Positions 1 through 8,289 of a stretch of 64,000 bases of DNA are shown here, piece after piece; position 1 is the stretch's first letter, and every line of letters starts with the position of its first letter. This DNA comes from Streptomyces sp. SID8352. Lineage in GTDB: Bacteria > Actinomycetota > Actinomycetes > Streptomycetales > Streptomycetaceae. The stretch covers positions 1-64,000 of the forward strand of contig NZ_WWGX01000027.1 in assembly GCF_009862265.1 (NCBI RefSeq). Direction: 5' to 3'. Position numbers and translations under genes: made by a program. The notes beneath the pieces were generated by a model. It was not told the DNA's origin. It did not search any database and saw nothing but the letters and a program-made list of their open reading frames with translations.

Positions 1-497
1 CGCTGAGACGGCGTGGCGTGCTTGCGGGGCGCTGTCGCGTCCCGTGTCGCCGGGTCACTGGGAGCCGGGGCCGGGGTGGCCGGCGGTGGGACACCCGTTC
101 CCCCCGGGCCGCCCGCTCGCTTCTTCCCCGTGCTGGAGCGGGCCGGGTCAAGGGTGGCCCGCAGGGCCATCGCCGCAGGCGACGCGCAGCGCCCTTGACG
201 CGGCCCGTGGAAGCACGACCCTGGCAGGGAAGCGGGCGGCCCCCACGGTCACCTCTCCGGTGCCGGGTGCGCGCGGAGTACCTCTTCCCGCCGCGCTCCC
301 GCCGCGCTCCCGCCGCGCTCCCGCCCTCTTCCCGGAGGCGCGGGCACCTTCCGGTCCCGTCCGGACATGGCCGTGCACTCCGACGGCGTATCGCGTGTCG
401 AGGTGCAGGACGGTCATGGCGGGACGCGGGTCCCGGGTCCTTCTGCGGCGGCGGCACGGCAGGGCCCGCGGGCGGTCTCCCGGGGCCCCCGACGGCC
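1..497. other. Gene-free left edge
   Basis: I see no convincing gene here: the open frames lack Streptomyces-like codon bias and ribosome binding sites. Around 288-322 an 11-base unit (CGCCGCGCTCC) is repeated three times in tandem. The interval lies downstream of the yceI-like gene, so its transcription terminator should be here, but no clean hairpin stands out. Confidence 0.5.
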
Positions 498-1091
498 TCA
501 CGCCTGCTTGATGGCGGAGATGTCGAAGTTGAGCTTGATCTTGTCGGACACCAGGACGCCGCCGGTCTCCAGGGCCGCGTTCCAGGTCAGGCCCCACTCG
601 GAGCGCAGGATCTCGGCCTTGCCCTCGAAGCCGACGCGCTCGTTGCCGAAGGGGTCGGTCGCGGCGCCGTTGAACTCCAGGTCGATGGTGAGGGACTTGG
701 TGGTGCCGAGAATGGTCAGGTCACCGGTGATGCGGTAGTCGTCGCCGCCGAGGGCCTCGGCCTCGGTGGAGCGGAACGTCATGGTCGGGAACTCCTCCGT
801 CTTGAAGAAGTCCGCGCTCTTGAGGTGGCCGTCCCGGTCGGCGGAACCCGTGTCGATGCTGTCCATCGTGATGTCCAGCGCCGCGGTGGACGCGGAGGGG
901 TCGGTGCCGTCCAGGTGCAGGGTGCCGCTGAAGTCGAGGAACTTGCCCTTGACGTTCGTGACCATGGCATGGCGGGCGACGAAGCCGATCGTGGTGTGCG
1001 ACGGGTCGATGGTGTAGTCGCCGGTGACGGCGGCGAGGGCCGGGTTGACGGCGGCGGGGGTGGCGGCGGACTTCTTGCCGAAGATGCCCAT
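498..1091 (-). CDS. YceI family protein (lipocalin-like isoprenoid-binding fold)
   Basis: This encodes a 197-residue protein. From about residue 28 it shows the YceI pattern: GDYTIDPSHTTIGFVARHAM, then KGKFLDFSGTLHLD, a DRDGHLKSADFF loop, ITGDLTILG and a terminal LNFDISAIKQA. YceI proteins form an elongated beta barrel that binds polyisoprenoid-type lipids. Gram-negative members are periplasmic, but this one has no signal peptide, only a short Ala-rich N-terminal extension (MGIFGKKSAATPAAV), so a cytoplasmic location is likely. The ATG is preceded by AAGGAG, which supports the start. The gene stands alone and diverges from accB; putative MarR-type inverted repeats lie just upstream (1112-1170), suggesting repression that a lipophilic ligand or redox signal relieves. 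The family call is secure, the physiological role unknown. Confidence 0.93.
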   Translation of the reverse strand: MGIFGKKSAATPAAVNPALAAVTGDYTIDPSHTTIGFVARHAMVTNVKGKFLDFSGTLHLDGTDPSASTAALDITMDSIDTGSADRDGHLKSADFFKTEEFPTMTFRSTEAEALGGDDYRITGDLTILGTTKSLTIDLEFNGAATDPFGNERVGFEGKAEILRSEWGLTWNAALETGGVLVSDKIKLNFDISAIKQA

Positions 1092-1111
1092 GATGATCTC
1101 CTAAGGTTTGG

Positions 1112-1170
1112 TTGAACATTGAATCAATCGGACGGGCTCGACTGTAGTGGCATTCCGTTGAACTTTCAAC
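1112..1170 (-). promoter_or_regulatory. Putative MarR-type operator pair upstream of yceI
   Basis: A perfect 6-2-6 inverted repeat, GTTGAACTTTCAAC, lies at 1157-1170. A related imperfect one, TTGAACATTGAATCAA, lies at 1112-1127, 21 bases from the yceI start codon. TTGAA/TTCAA half-sites are typical of MarR-family dimers. No MarR gene is in the window, so the regulator would be encoded elsewhere, perhaps just left of the window. Confidence 0.5.
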
Positions 1171-1389
1171 CTTCTCTTCGCGTCACTCCGGAGGTGGTAT
1201 GAACCGCGGGGGAATGTGAGGTGCCTCTCGGGTGGCTGCTTTGTGCGACCTCCACAAGGGTCGGGGGCTCTGAGCAGTCGAAACGGCCCAAAGTGGGGTG
1301 GCTCCTGTTCAGGATTACCAGGAAATCGCGCTGAGGACTGTTCGGAGTCGACGGCTCGCAAACGGTGTCCGGGTTCGTAGAGTCGCTGC

Positions 1390-2973
1390 ATGACCGTTTT
1401 GGATGAGGCGCCGGGTGAGCCGACGGACGCGCGTGGACGGGTGGCCGAGCTGCACGGGATCCGTGCGCAGGCGCTGGCCGGGCCGAGCGAGAAGGCGACC
1501 GAGGCGCAGCACGCCAAGGGCAAGCTGACGGCGCGGGAGCGGATCGGGCTGTTGCTGGACCCGGATTCGTTCAGTGAGGTCGAGCAGTTGCGGCGGCACC
1601 GGGCGAGCGGGTTCGGCCTGGAGGCGAAGCGGCCGTACACGGATGGTGTCGTGACGGGCTGGGGCACGGTGGAGGGCCGGACGGTCTTCGTCTACGCGCA
1701 CGACTTCCGGATCTTCGGCGGTGCTCTGGGCGAGGCTCATGCGGCGAAGATCCACAAGATCATGGACATGGCCATCGCGGCCGGTGCTCCGCTGGTGTCC
1801 CTGAACGACGGCGCGGGCGCGCGTATCCAGGAGGGCGTCTCGGCGCTGGCCGGGTACGGCGGCATCTTCCAGCGCAACACCAGGGCGTCGGGGGTGATCC
1901 CGCAGATCAGCGTGATGCTGGGGCCGTGTGCGGGTGGCGCGGCCTACAGCCCGGCGCTGACGGACTTCGTGTTCATGGTCCGTGAGACCTCGCAGATGTT
2001 CATCACCGGTCCGGACGTCGTCAAGGCGGTCACCGGTGAGGAGATCACCCAGAACGGCCTCGGCGGTGCCGATGTGCACGCGGAGACGTCGGGCGTGGCG
2101 CACTTCGCCTACGACGACGAGGAGACGTGCATCGCCGAGGTGCGCTACCTCCTCTCCCTGCTCCCGCAGAACAACCGGGAGAACCCGCCCCGCACCGAGT
2201 GCGCCGACCCCGCCGACCGGCGCGGCGAGACCCTCCTCGACCTGGTCCCCGCCGACGGGAACCGGCCGTACGACATGGCCAAGGTCATCGAGGAGATCGT
2301 CGACGACGGCGAGTACCTGGAGGTCCACGAGCGCTGGGCGCGGAACATCATCTGCGCCCTGGCCCGTCTGGACGGACAGGTCGTCGGCATCGTCGCCAAC
2401 CAGCCGCAGTCCCTGGCCGGCGTCCTGGACATCGAGGCGTCCGAGAAGGCCGCCCGCTTCGTGCAGATGTGCGACGCCTTCAACATCCCGATCCTGACCC
2501 TGCTGGACGTCCCCGGCTTCCTCCCGGGCGTCGACCAGGAGCACGGCGGGATCATCCGGCACGGCGCCAAGCTGCTGTACGCGTACTGCAACGCGACCGT
2601 GCCGAGGATCTCCCTGATCCTGCGCAAGGCGTACGGCGGCGCCTACATCGTCATGGACTCCCGGTCCATCGGCGCCGACCTGACCTACGCCTGGCCGACC
2701 AACGAGATCGCCGTGATGGGCGCGGAGGGCGCGGCCAACGTCGTCTTCCGCCGCCAGATCGCCGCCGCCGAGGACCCCGAGGCCATGCGGCAGAAGATGG
2801 TCAAGGAGTACAAGGCCGAGCTGATGCACCCGTACTACGCGGCCGAACGCGGCCTCGTGGACGATGTCATCGACCCCGCCGAGACCCGCGAGGTCCTCAT
2901 CCGCTCCCTCGCGATGCTCCAGACCAAGCACGCCGACCTGCCCAGCCGCAAGCACGGCAACCCGCCGCAGTGA
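1390..2973 (+). CDS. accB: Acyl-CoA carboxylase beta subunit (carboxyltransferase), AccB/PccB type
   Basis: This is a 527-residue carboxyltransferase that moves CO2 from biotin on the alpha subunit to acetyl-CoA or propionyl-CoA. The product is malonyl-CoA or methylmalonyl-CoA for fatty acid and polyketide synthesis. Visible landmarks are the N-terminal KGKLTARERI, the oxyanion-forming GAGARIQEGV in the N domain (about residue 140) and GPCAGGAAYSPAL, then C-domain LLDVPGFLPG and AYGGAYIVMD. Asp423 corresponds to the Asp422 known to set acyl-CoA specificity in S. coelicolor PccB. The epsilon subunit follows 11 bases downstream. Because the conservons lie nearby, as I recall for S. coelicolor accB (SCO5535), I prefer accB over pccB. 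The Shine-Dalgarno match is weak, and the start was chosen from the conserved N-terminus. Confidence 0.96.
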   Translation: MTVLDEAPGEPTDARGRVAELHGIRAQALAGPSEKATEAQHAKGKLTARERIGLLLDPDSFSEVEQLRRHRASGFGLEAKRPYTDGVVTGWGTVEGRTVFVYAHDFRIFGGALGEAHAAKIHKIMDMAIAAGAPLVSLNDGAGARIQEGVSALAGYGGIFQRNTRASGVIPQISVMLGPCAGGAAYSPALTDFVFMVRETSQMFITGPDVVKAVTGEEITQNGLGGADVHAETSGVAHFAYDDEETCIAEVRYLLSLLPQNNRENPPRTECADPADRRGETLLDLVPADGNRPYDMAKVIEEIVDDGEYLEVHERWARNIICALARLDGQVVGIVANQPQSLAGVLDIEASEKAARFVQMCDAFNIPILTLLDVPGFLPGVDQEHGGIIRHGAKLLYAYCNATVPRISLILRKAYGGAYIVMDSRSIGADLTYAWPTNEIAVMGAEGAANVVFRRQIAAAEDPEAMRQKMVKEYKAELMHPYYAAERGLVDDVIDPAETREVLIRSLAMLQTKHADLPSRKHGNPPQ

Positions 2974-2984
2974 CCCGAGGAGCC

Positions 2985-3185
2985 ATGTCCATGAGCACTC
3001 CCGACATCCGTGTCGAGAAGGGCCACGCCGAGCCCGAGGAGGTCGCCGCGATCACGGCCCTCCTGATGGCCCGCGCCGCGGCCCGCCCCGCCGAGCTGGC
3101 GCCGTCCCACGGCGGCAGGGTCCGGGCCGGCTGGCGCCGCCTGGAGCGCGAGCCCGGCTTCCGCGCCCCGCACAGCTGGCGCTGA
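2985..3185 (+). CDS. accE: Acyl-CoA carboxylase epsilon subunit
   Basis: This 66-residue protein has the signature of the actinobacterial acyl-CoA carboxylase epsilon subunit: IRVEKGHAEPEEVAAITALL at the N-terminus and a C-terminal W-RLEREPGF-APHSW segment. Epsilon subunits have no catalytic residues. They bind the beta hexamer and raise activity with the biotinylated alpha subunit. The gene begins 11 bases after accB with CCGAGGAGCC upstream of the ATG, so the two are co-transcribed and a strong hairpin follows. A second in-frame ATG two codons downstream is a possible alternative start. Confidence 0.93.
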   Translation: MSMSTPDIRVEKGHAEPEEVAAITALLMARAAARPAELAPSHGGRVRAGWRRLEREPGFRAPHSWR

Positions 3186-3200
3186 GCGTCCCGCGTCCCT

Positions 3201-3240
3201 GGGAAGGGCCGGCACCCCGTCCGGGGTGCCGGCCCTTCCC
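3201..3240. terminator. Bidirectional hairpin terminator between accE and the kinase cluster
   Basis: This is a perfect 18-bp stem (left arm GGGAAGGGCCGGCACCCC) with a 4-base loop, between the convergent accBE and kinase operons. It lacks a U-tract, as is common in Streptomyces, and its symmetry allows it to work in both directions. Confidence 0.85.
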
Positions 3241-3247
3241 TCGTGGG

Positions 3248-4798
3248 TCAGAACACCGCCCGCACCGCGGTGACGATGCCCCAGACCAGCAGGGCGAGCA
3301 GGCCCACCAGGATCAGCAGTCCCGCACAGGTGGCGCCGACGCCCACGGGCTCCTCCGCGTGCGCCGCCCCGTCCGCGCCGGGCTCCGGCTCGGGCCCGAC
3401 GGTGCCCGCGCCGGGCTCCGGTGCCGTGGGCGAGGCCGGTCCCGGGGGCGTGGGGCCGCCGGTGGCGTGGGGAGGCGTACCGGTGCCGGACGGGCCGGAC
3501 GCGGACGGCCCGCCGGACGGTGCCGTCGTCCCGGTCCCGCCGGACGGGGCCGGTCCGCCGGAGGCGCCCGCCGCCGAGGTCCCGGGGGCGGCGCCCGCCC
3601 CCGGCGCCCCGGAGGACCCGGGCGCCCCGGCCGCGGCCGAAGCGGAGGCCCCCGCCGGGGCGGACGCGGAGGCCCCCGCCGAGGCCGAGGCCGACGCCTG
3701 GGCCGACGGGGTGGCACGCGCCGACCACGCCGCCGATCCCTGGCCGGGCACCCGGCCCCCCAGCGCGGTGAACGGGTCCGACTGGCGGTCCGCCTGCCGC
3801 CGGCACCACGGGCAGGCGGTGAGATGGCCGCCGTACCAGTGCACCGGCACCGCGGGGCACTGGAGGACCCGGGCGCGGGCCTCGTCCAGCGCGTCCAGCC
3901 AGGCCGTGGACCGGGGCCGCCGCTCCGGATTCCGCAGCCCGGGCCCGAACGCCTGCCTCGCCAGCCGCAGCAGTTGCGGCGGCACCACCTCGGGCGGCAG
4001 CAGTTGCGCGGGCGTCACCACCCGGTCCGGGTGGAGCAGGAACGAGGTGCCCGCGAGGATGTTGTCCTTGCGCGTCGACTCCTCGGTCCCGTACTTCGGC
4101 GCTCCGTCGAACGGGTGATTGCCGCCGGTGAGCAACTGGTAGACGAGCACGGCGAGGGCGAAGTCGTCCGAGTGCGCGGTCGGCTGCTCACCGGCGTGCC
4201 GCTCGGGCCCGGCGTAGTCGTCGGTGAAGACGTCGCAGCCGAAGTCCTCCCCGGTCAGCGCGTCCCGGAAGGCGAAGGAGTCGCAGTCCAGGAGGGTGAT
4301 GAAGCCCCGCTGGTCGGCGACGGCGTTGGTGCTGGACAGATCGCCCACCACGAAGCCCTCGGCGTGCAGTCCCGCCGTCATGTAGGCGAGGTTCGCGGCC
4401 ACCCCGAGCAGGAACCTCCAGTGCGCCTGCCCCTCGAAGCGGCGCAGCCGCACCTGTTTCTGCAGCAGCCCGGTGAGCGGGATGTGCGAGGAGGGCAGGC
4501 GGGGCATCCCGTAGCCGACCGGGCGCCCGCCGGCCTCGACCAGCGAGGTCGGCCACACCAGCAGCGGCGGCTGGTCCGGCAGCAGGTGCTCCCGCTCCAG
4601 CGGCCGGGCCCGTAGCATGGCCGCCAGCCTGCGGAGCTGCGCGTCGTCGGGGGAGCGGTCGTAGATCTTGACGACGAGGTCGTCGCGGTCGCTCACGCCC
4701 CAGACGCTGCCCTGGCCGCCCTGCCCGAGCGGCCGCTGTTCGCGCAGGACCCGGGTGCCGTCGCCGAAGGCCAGGTCGGTGGTGTCGTACGCGTTCAT
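3248..4798 (-). CDS. YegI-like atypical Ser/Thr protein kinase, C-terminally membrane-anchored
   Basis: This 516-residue protein has an N-terminal kinase domain (about residues 15-330), a long Ala/Gly/Pro/Ser linker and a C-terminal hydrophobic segment (about 487-512) that likely anchors it with the kinase in the cytoplasm. The glycine loop GQGGQGSV and Lys44 (VVKIY) are intact. The catalytic loop reads GDLSSTN instead of HRDLKPEN, keeping Asp153 and Asn158. The metal-binding DFG is DCD, with Asp171. A Cys cluster ending in CPWC follows the kinase domain and may bind zinc. These traits fit the kinase of the vWA-PP2C-kinase (YegL-YegK-YegI) triad of E. coli. The start is the ATG overlapping the PP2C stop (ATGA). 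A GTG at 4813 is an alternative. Substrates are unknown. Confidence 0.85.
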   Translation of the reverse strand: MNAYDTTDLAFGDGTRVLREQRPLGQGGQGSVWGVSDRDDLVVKIYDRSPDDAQLRRLAAMLRARPLEREHLLPDQPPLLVWPTSLVEAGGRPVGYGMPRLPSSHIPLTGLLQKQVRLRRFEGQAHWRFLLGVAANLAYMTAGLHAEGFVVGDLSSTNAVADQRGFITLLDCDSFAFRDALTGEDFGCDVFTDDYAGPERHAGEQPTAHSDDFALAVLVYQLLTGGNHPFDGAPKYGTEESTRKDNILAGTSFLLHPDRVVTPAQLLPPEVVPPQLLRLARQAFGPGLRNPERRPRSTAWLDALDEARARVLQCPAVPVHWYGGHLTACPWCRRQADRQSDPFTALGGRVPGQGSAAWSARATPSAQASASASAGASASAPAGASASAAAGAPGSSGAPGAGAAPGTSAAGASGGPAPSGGTGTTAPSGGPSASGPSGTGTPPHATGGPTPPGPASPTAPEPGAGTVGPEPEPGADGAAHAEEPVGVGATCAGLLILVGLLALLVWGIVTAVRAVF

Positions 4799-5595
4799 GT
4801 CCGTACCGCCCACAGGAGAGTCTTGTCGTCACCGGTGACCCGGCTGATCTGGTCCGAGGCGAGGAACGCGGCCAGCCACCGGTCCTCCTCGGCGCGGTCG
4901 TACGCGGGATGGGAGAGACGCTCGAAGAGGTGGCCCACGAAGTCGTCGTGGGGCAGCGGCGCGGCGGCCCCGCTCCGCTTGAGCAGGGCGTTGGTCAGGC
5001 CGTCCGTGGACAGCAGCACCCCGTCGACGCCGTCGTCGCGCACGCAGTCCACCCGGGCCTGCTCCAGGGCGCCGGGGGAGCCGACGAAGACGGTCTCGTT
5101 GGCGTACTCGCTGCGGGCGGCGGGGCGGGGGAGCAGGTGGTAGGCGCTGCCGTCGCCCTCCCCGCCGGTGCGCAGCAGGACGAGCCCGTCGCCGACGGAG
5201 AGCTGGCCGAGCCAGCCCTCGCCCGCGACGACCACCGTCAGGGTCGTCGCGTACAGGGAGGGGTCCGGGCCGCAGCGGCGCAGGAACTCGGTGCGGACGA
5301 GGCGGAAGGCCTCGGTGAGGTGCCGTCGGCGTGCCTCGGGGTCGGGCAGCCGGGCCCAGGGCGTCGCCAGGGGGAGGAAGGCGTTCATGGCCATCCCCAC
5401 CACGGCGCGCGAGCCGTTCTGGGAGTAGGGTGCGCTGCCCGCGCCGTCGGCGACGGCCAGGACCAGGCCGTCCGGGGTCCGCTCGTAGTCCCAGGCGTCC
5501 TGGCAGGGGAGCCGGTCGCGCAGGTGCCGGTAGCCGGTGGCGCTGATGCCGTGCACCCGCCAGCGGCCGGGCGGCCGGGGGAGGGCTCCGCTCAC
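4795..5595 (-). CDS. PP2C-family Ser/Thr protein phosphatase
   Basis: This 266-residue protein is a single PP2C domain. Motifs in order are QDAW (residues 32-35), VADGAGSAPYSQNGSRAVV (about 48-66), a TTLTVVVAG strand, SVGDGLVLL (133-141), LLSTDGLTN (194-202) and a terminal TGDDKTLLWAV, which supplies the last metal-binding Asp. It would reverse phosphorylation by the neighbouring kinases. The GTG start overlaps the vWA stop by four bases (GTGA) and its own stop overlaps the next kinase start (ATGA). The three proteins are therefore translationally coupled, as expected for the YegL/YegK/YegI triad. The sequence is somewhat divergent but all core metal ligands appear present. Confidence 0.88.
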   Translation of the reverse strand: MSGALPRPPGRWRVHGISATGYRHLRDRLPCQDAWDYERTPDGLVLAVADGAGSAPYSQNGSRAVVGMAMNAFLPLATPWARLPDPEARRRHLTEAFRLVRTEFLRRCGPDPSLYATTLTVVVAGEGWLGQLSVGDGLVLLRTGGEGDGSAYHLLPRPAARSEYANETVFVGSPGALEQARVDCVRDDGVDGVLLSTDGLTNALLKRSGAAAPLPHDDFVGHLFERLSHPAYDRAEEDRWLAAFLASDQISRVTGDDKTLLWAVRT

Positions 5596-6380
5596 GCGGG
5601 CACCTGCCCGCCGCCCCGGCGGTTCTTGAGCCGGGCGAAGATCTCGTGGAACTCCGCCTCGTCCGCGCCGCCCTGGGTGGCCCTGGCGCTGTGCGACATC
5701 GCCGCGAGCAGCTCCTTGAACGGGAAGCCGTCCAGCCAGGCGTGGTACTGGGGGGCCAGCTCCTTCAGGACGTCCTCCGCCCCGGTGTGCCGCTCGCCGA
5801 CGCCCACGGCGAACAGCCGGAAGCGGCGCTCCTCCTCCGCGCGGCGCAGCTCGGGGAGCAACTCCCGGTAGCCGTAGGAGAACTTGCCGGTCTCGTCGCT
5901 GGGGTAGCCGTCGGTGACCACGCAGATCTGCGGCCGGTAGTAGGTCAGGCCGGAGGTGCGCAGCCCGGCCTTGTAGTCGGCGACGACCTCCATGGCCAGC
6001 CGCAGTGCCCGGTCCAGCAGGGTCACGCCGTGCGCCTTGAGGAGCGGCGGCCGGAACTCGTGGGCGGGTACGAAGGGGCTCTGCGGCCACACCGGGGCCG
6101 TCCGGCCGAGCGGTATGTCGCCCTGCCAGACGGTGATCTGCTCGCTTCCGCCGAAGGTGATCACGGCGACGTCGACGGCGGCGCTGAGCGCCATGTCGTC
6201 GACCAGGCTCTTCGCCCAGGAGGCCAGGGCGCTGTTGAGCGCGGTGATGGCGCCGTTGTTGGAGAGCGAGCTGGAGGTGTCCAGGCACAGCAGCAGGGGG
6301 AGCCGCTGGGCGCTGTCGAACTCGAAGCCCGTGTACGGCATGGGCAGGGGGGGTTCGGCGGAACCTGGGTTGGCAAACAC
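5592..6380 (-). CDS. von Willebrand factor A (TerY/YegL-like) protein
   Basis: This 262-residue soluble vWA protein has a complete metal-ion-dependent adhesion site: DTSSS near residue 34, a Thr in HGVTLLDRAL near 119, and VVTDGYPSD near 155. The family (TerY/YegL) is thought to act as an adaptor or scaffold for a partner PP2C phosphatase and kinase, and both are encoded immediately downstream with overlapping codons. The GTG start has GGAG five bases upstream; an internal ATG (MPYTGFEF) is less likely. It begins 57 bases after the preceding gene. The function of the triad in actinobacteria is not known to me, so only the family and the functional link are firm. Confidence 0.87.
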   Translation of the reverse strand: MFANPGSAEPPLPMPYTGFEFDSAQRLPLLLCLDTSSSLSNNGAITALNSALASWAKSLVDDMALSAAVDVAVITFGGSEQITVWQGDIPLGRTAPVWPQSPFVPAHEFRPPLLKAHGVTLLDRALRLAMEVVADYKAGLRTSGLTYYRPQICVVTDGYPSDETGKFSYGYRELLPELRRAEEERRFRLFAVGVGERHTGAEDVLKELAPQYHAWLDGFPFKELLAAMSHSARATQGGADEAEFHEIFARLKNRRGGGQVPA

Positions 6381-6437
6381 GACTTCTCCGTGGTGCTGTC
6401 GCGGGATGTGGACGGTGGAGCGGTGGTGCGGGCGGGT

Positions 6438-7811
6438 TCAGCCCAGGGGGTAGGCGTCCAGGCGGGGCGGGTCGAGCGAGGGGTCGGCCTCGATGCGGAC
6501 CAGGGTGCCGGGACCGGGGAAGCGGGTCGAGGGGCCGTGCCAGCGGGCGCGGTGCAGGGCGCCGCCCCAGCTCACATAGCCCTGGGGGCGCAGCCAGGTG
6601 AGGGCGGTGGCGGTGCGGCCCCCGGGGCCGAGGGGGAGGGTGTCGTGGTCGTGGGGCCCCTGCCGGTGGGTGGCGGGGAGCGGGGCGGAGGGGGCGGAGG
6701 CCCGGGGCGGCCCGGCCCCGTCGCCGGGCCCGGAGGGGGAGCGGTCGTACGGGCCGGTCCGGAGAGGCCGGGGCGCGGTGCGGTGCGCACCCTGGGGTGC
6801 CTGGGGTGCCTGGGGTGCCTGGGGTGCCTGGGGGCGCGGGGCGGCGGGGAGACGGGCGCCGTGGCCGTGCTCGGGCCTGCCGGGGCCGTCGGCGCGCCCG
6901 CCCCGTCCGTCGGTCCGCTCGGGGCGGTCGCCGGGGGCCGGGCCCGGGGAGGCCGGGAGGGCGGTGCCGGGGGCCGGGGTGCGGTCCGGGTGCCCGTCGG
7001 CCGGGGTCGGGGCGCCGGTGGGGCCCGGGCGGTCGGACGGGGACCCCGGGGCGCCGGGCGTTCCGGGCGGGGGAGGGGAGCCGTGCGGCGCGGACGGCGG
7101 GGGGAGGGCGGTGCCACAGGGCGGCGTCCGACCGGACCGCGGATCGGACCGGGTATCGGCCGGGGGATCGGACCGGGGGGAGAGGGCGGACAGGGCCCGG
7201 CCGGCCAGCAGCCCCGAGTACCGCGCCAGCCGTGCCGCGTCGGAGGCCAGCCGCCGTCCCGTCCGGTCGCCGGGCGGGCGGGGGTCCTCCGGGGCCGGGC
7301 GGGGGTCCTCCGGCCCGGGCCGGGGCTCCTCCGGGACCCACCGGCCCGGCTCGGCCGGGGTGCGGCGGTCCCACCCCGCCGGGAGCCGGTGGTCCGGTCC
7401 TCCGGGGAGGCGCGGGTCCCACCGGTCGCCGCGGGGGTCGGTGCGGGGATCCTCCTGGGGGAGTCCCCGGTCCCACCGGGGATCGGTCCCGGGGGTTGCC
7501 CGGGTGTCGTTCCGGTCCCACCGGGACTCCTCCCGGCGGTCGTTCCGGTTGCGCCGAGCGTCCCGCGGGGAGTCCCGCCGGGGGCCGGTCCCGGGGGCCG
7601 GCCGCGGGACCTGTGCCTCCCGGCCCCAGGGGTCCCGCGCCGCGGGCGGGTGCTGCCGGGGCGCGCGTCCGTCGTCGGGCCGCCGCTGCTCGGGCTCCTG
7701 CCCGGGGCGGGGCGGCCGGGTGTACGAGGTGCCCGTGAGCGTCCAGAGCACGGCGAGCACGACCAGCATGACGGCGGCCAGCCCGGCGAGCGGCAGGATC
7801 AGGGTGGTCAA
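6438..7811 (-). CDS. Single-pass membrane protein with Pro/Arg-rich linker and NfeD-like C-terminal domain
   Basis: From the TTG at 7811 this is 457 residues. It has one N-terminal transmembrane helix (LILPLAGLAAVMLVVLAVLW), about 350 residues rich in Pro, Arg, Gly and Asp (including five APQ-type triplets at 6792-6836), and a compact C-terminal stretch: GGRTATALTWLRPQGYV, SWGGALHRARW, GTLVRIEAD. That last pattern resembles the OB fold of NfeD proteins, which is my inference. I chose TTG because a perfect GGAGG lies seven bases upstream and the open frame before it offers nothing better. The stop of the previous gene lies five bases upstream. It may scaffold the kinases at the membrane, with the charged linker as a phosphorylation substrate. 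Function unknown. Confidence 0.7.
   Translation of the reverse strand: MTTLILPLAGLAAVMLVVLAVLWTLTGTSYTRPPRPGQEPEQRRPDDGRAPRQHPPAARDPWGREAQVPRPAPGTGPRRDSPRDARRNRNDRREESRWDRNDTRATPGTDPRWDRGLPQEDPRTDPRGDRWDPRLPGGPDHRLPAGWDRRTPAEPGRWVPEEPRPGPEDPRPAPEDPRPPGDRTGRRLASDAARLARYSGLLAGRALSALSPRSDPPADTRSDPRSGRTPPCGTALPPPSAPHGSPPPPGTPGAPGSPSDRPGPTGAPTPADGHPDRTPAPGTALPASPGPAPGDRPERTDGRGGRADGPGRPEHGHGARLPAAPRPQAPQAPQAPQAPQGAHRTAPRPLRTGPYDRSPSGPGDGAGPPRASAPSAPLPATHRQGPHDHDTLPLGPGGRTATALTWLRPQGYVSWGGALHRARWHGPSTRFPGPGTLVRIEADPSLDPPRLDAYPLG
6792..6836. repeat. 9-bp tandem repeat inside a coding linker
   Basis: CTGGGGTGC is repeated four times perfectly and a fifth time imperfectly. On the coding (minus) strand each unit is GCA CCC CAG (Ala-Pro-Gln), so copy-number changes would alter linker length without a frameshift. 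Confidence 0.85.
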
Positions 7812-7815
7812 CGGC

Positions 7816-8289
7816 TCACCTCCGCGGGTCCTGGTCGGCACCGCCCGGCAGGATCCGGCCGAGGTCGCCGCACTCGGAGAGCAGCCGGGTGGCCCGCTCC
7901 AGCAGGTCGTTCAGCGTGGCCGCGAAGTCGGTGGGGGCCATGTGGGCGGCGAGGGGCAGGGTCGACACGGCGGAGAGCAGCAGCAGTTCGGTGCGGTCGT
8001 AGCCGAGGACGGCCGTCGGGTTCACCTCGCGGGCGTTCCAAGCGGTGGCCGCGGCGGCGGTCGCCGCCAGCCGCTCCCGCGTCACCAGGGTGCCGTCGGT
8101 GATGATCAGCACCAGGGTCCGGCCCGTGGGGGTGAGGCCCACGGTGTGCTTCCGGGTGGGGCGGCCGGTGAGGATGTCGACGTTCAGCCCGCCCTGCTCG
8201 GTGGTGGCGCGGGCACCCCGGCGCCGGGCCCAGCCGCGGGCCAGCGTCTCCCAGCCGCCGTGCAGCGGGACCAGTGGTTCAGTGGTCAT
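7816..8289 (-). CDS. Small soluble protein of unknown function in the kinase cluster
   Basis: This 157-residue protein has no membrane segment or signal peptide. The middle (LTPTGRTLVLIITDGTLVTRERLAATAAAATAWNAREVNPTAVLG in outline: a beta strand, a helix and a WN-R-V-PTAVL strand) vaguely recalls YbjN or type III secretion chaperone-like folds. I would not assign a family on this. The ATG lies inside the end of the kinase gene (11-base overlap), and its stop lies five bases before the TTG of the membrane protein, so it belongs to the same transcription unit. A role as adaptor for the adjacent kinase is inference from gene order only. Confidence 0.7.
   Translation of the reverse strand: MTTEPLVPLHGGWETLARGWARRRGARATTEQGGLNVDILTGRPTRKHTVGLTPTGRTLVLIITDGTLVTRERLAATAAAATAWNAREVNPTAVLGYDRTELLLLSAVSTLPLAAHMAPTDFAATLNDLLERATRLLSECGDLGRILPGGADQDPRR

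Noticed and set aside
1..497. Plus-strand open frames at the left edge
   Set aside because: No codon bias or start signals, and products are low-complexity Arg/Pro/Gly.
5646..8102. Plus-strand open frame of 818 codons across the vWA gene and linker gene
   Set aside because: Antisense shadow of the minus-strand cluster, low complexity, no start signal.
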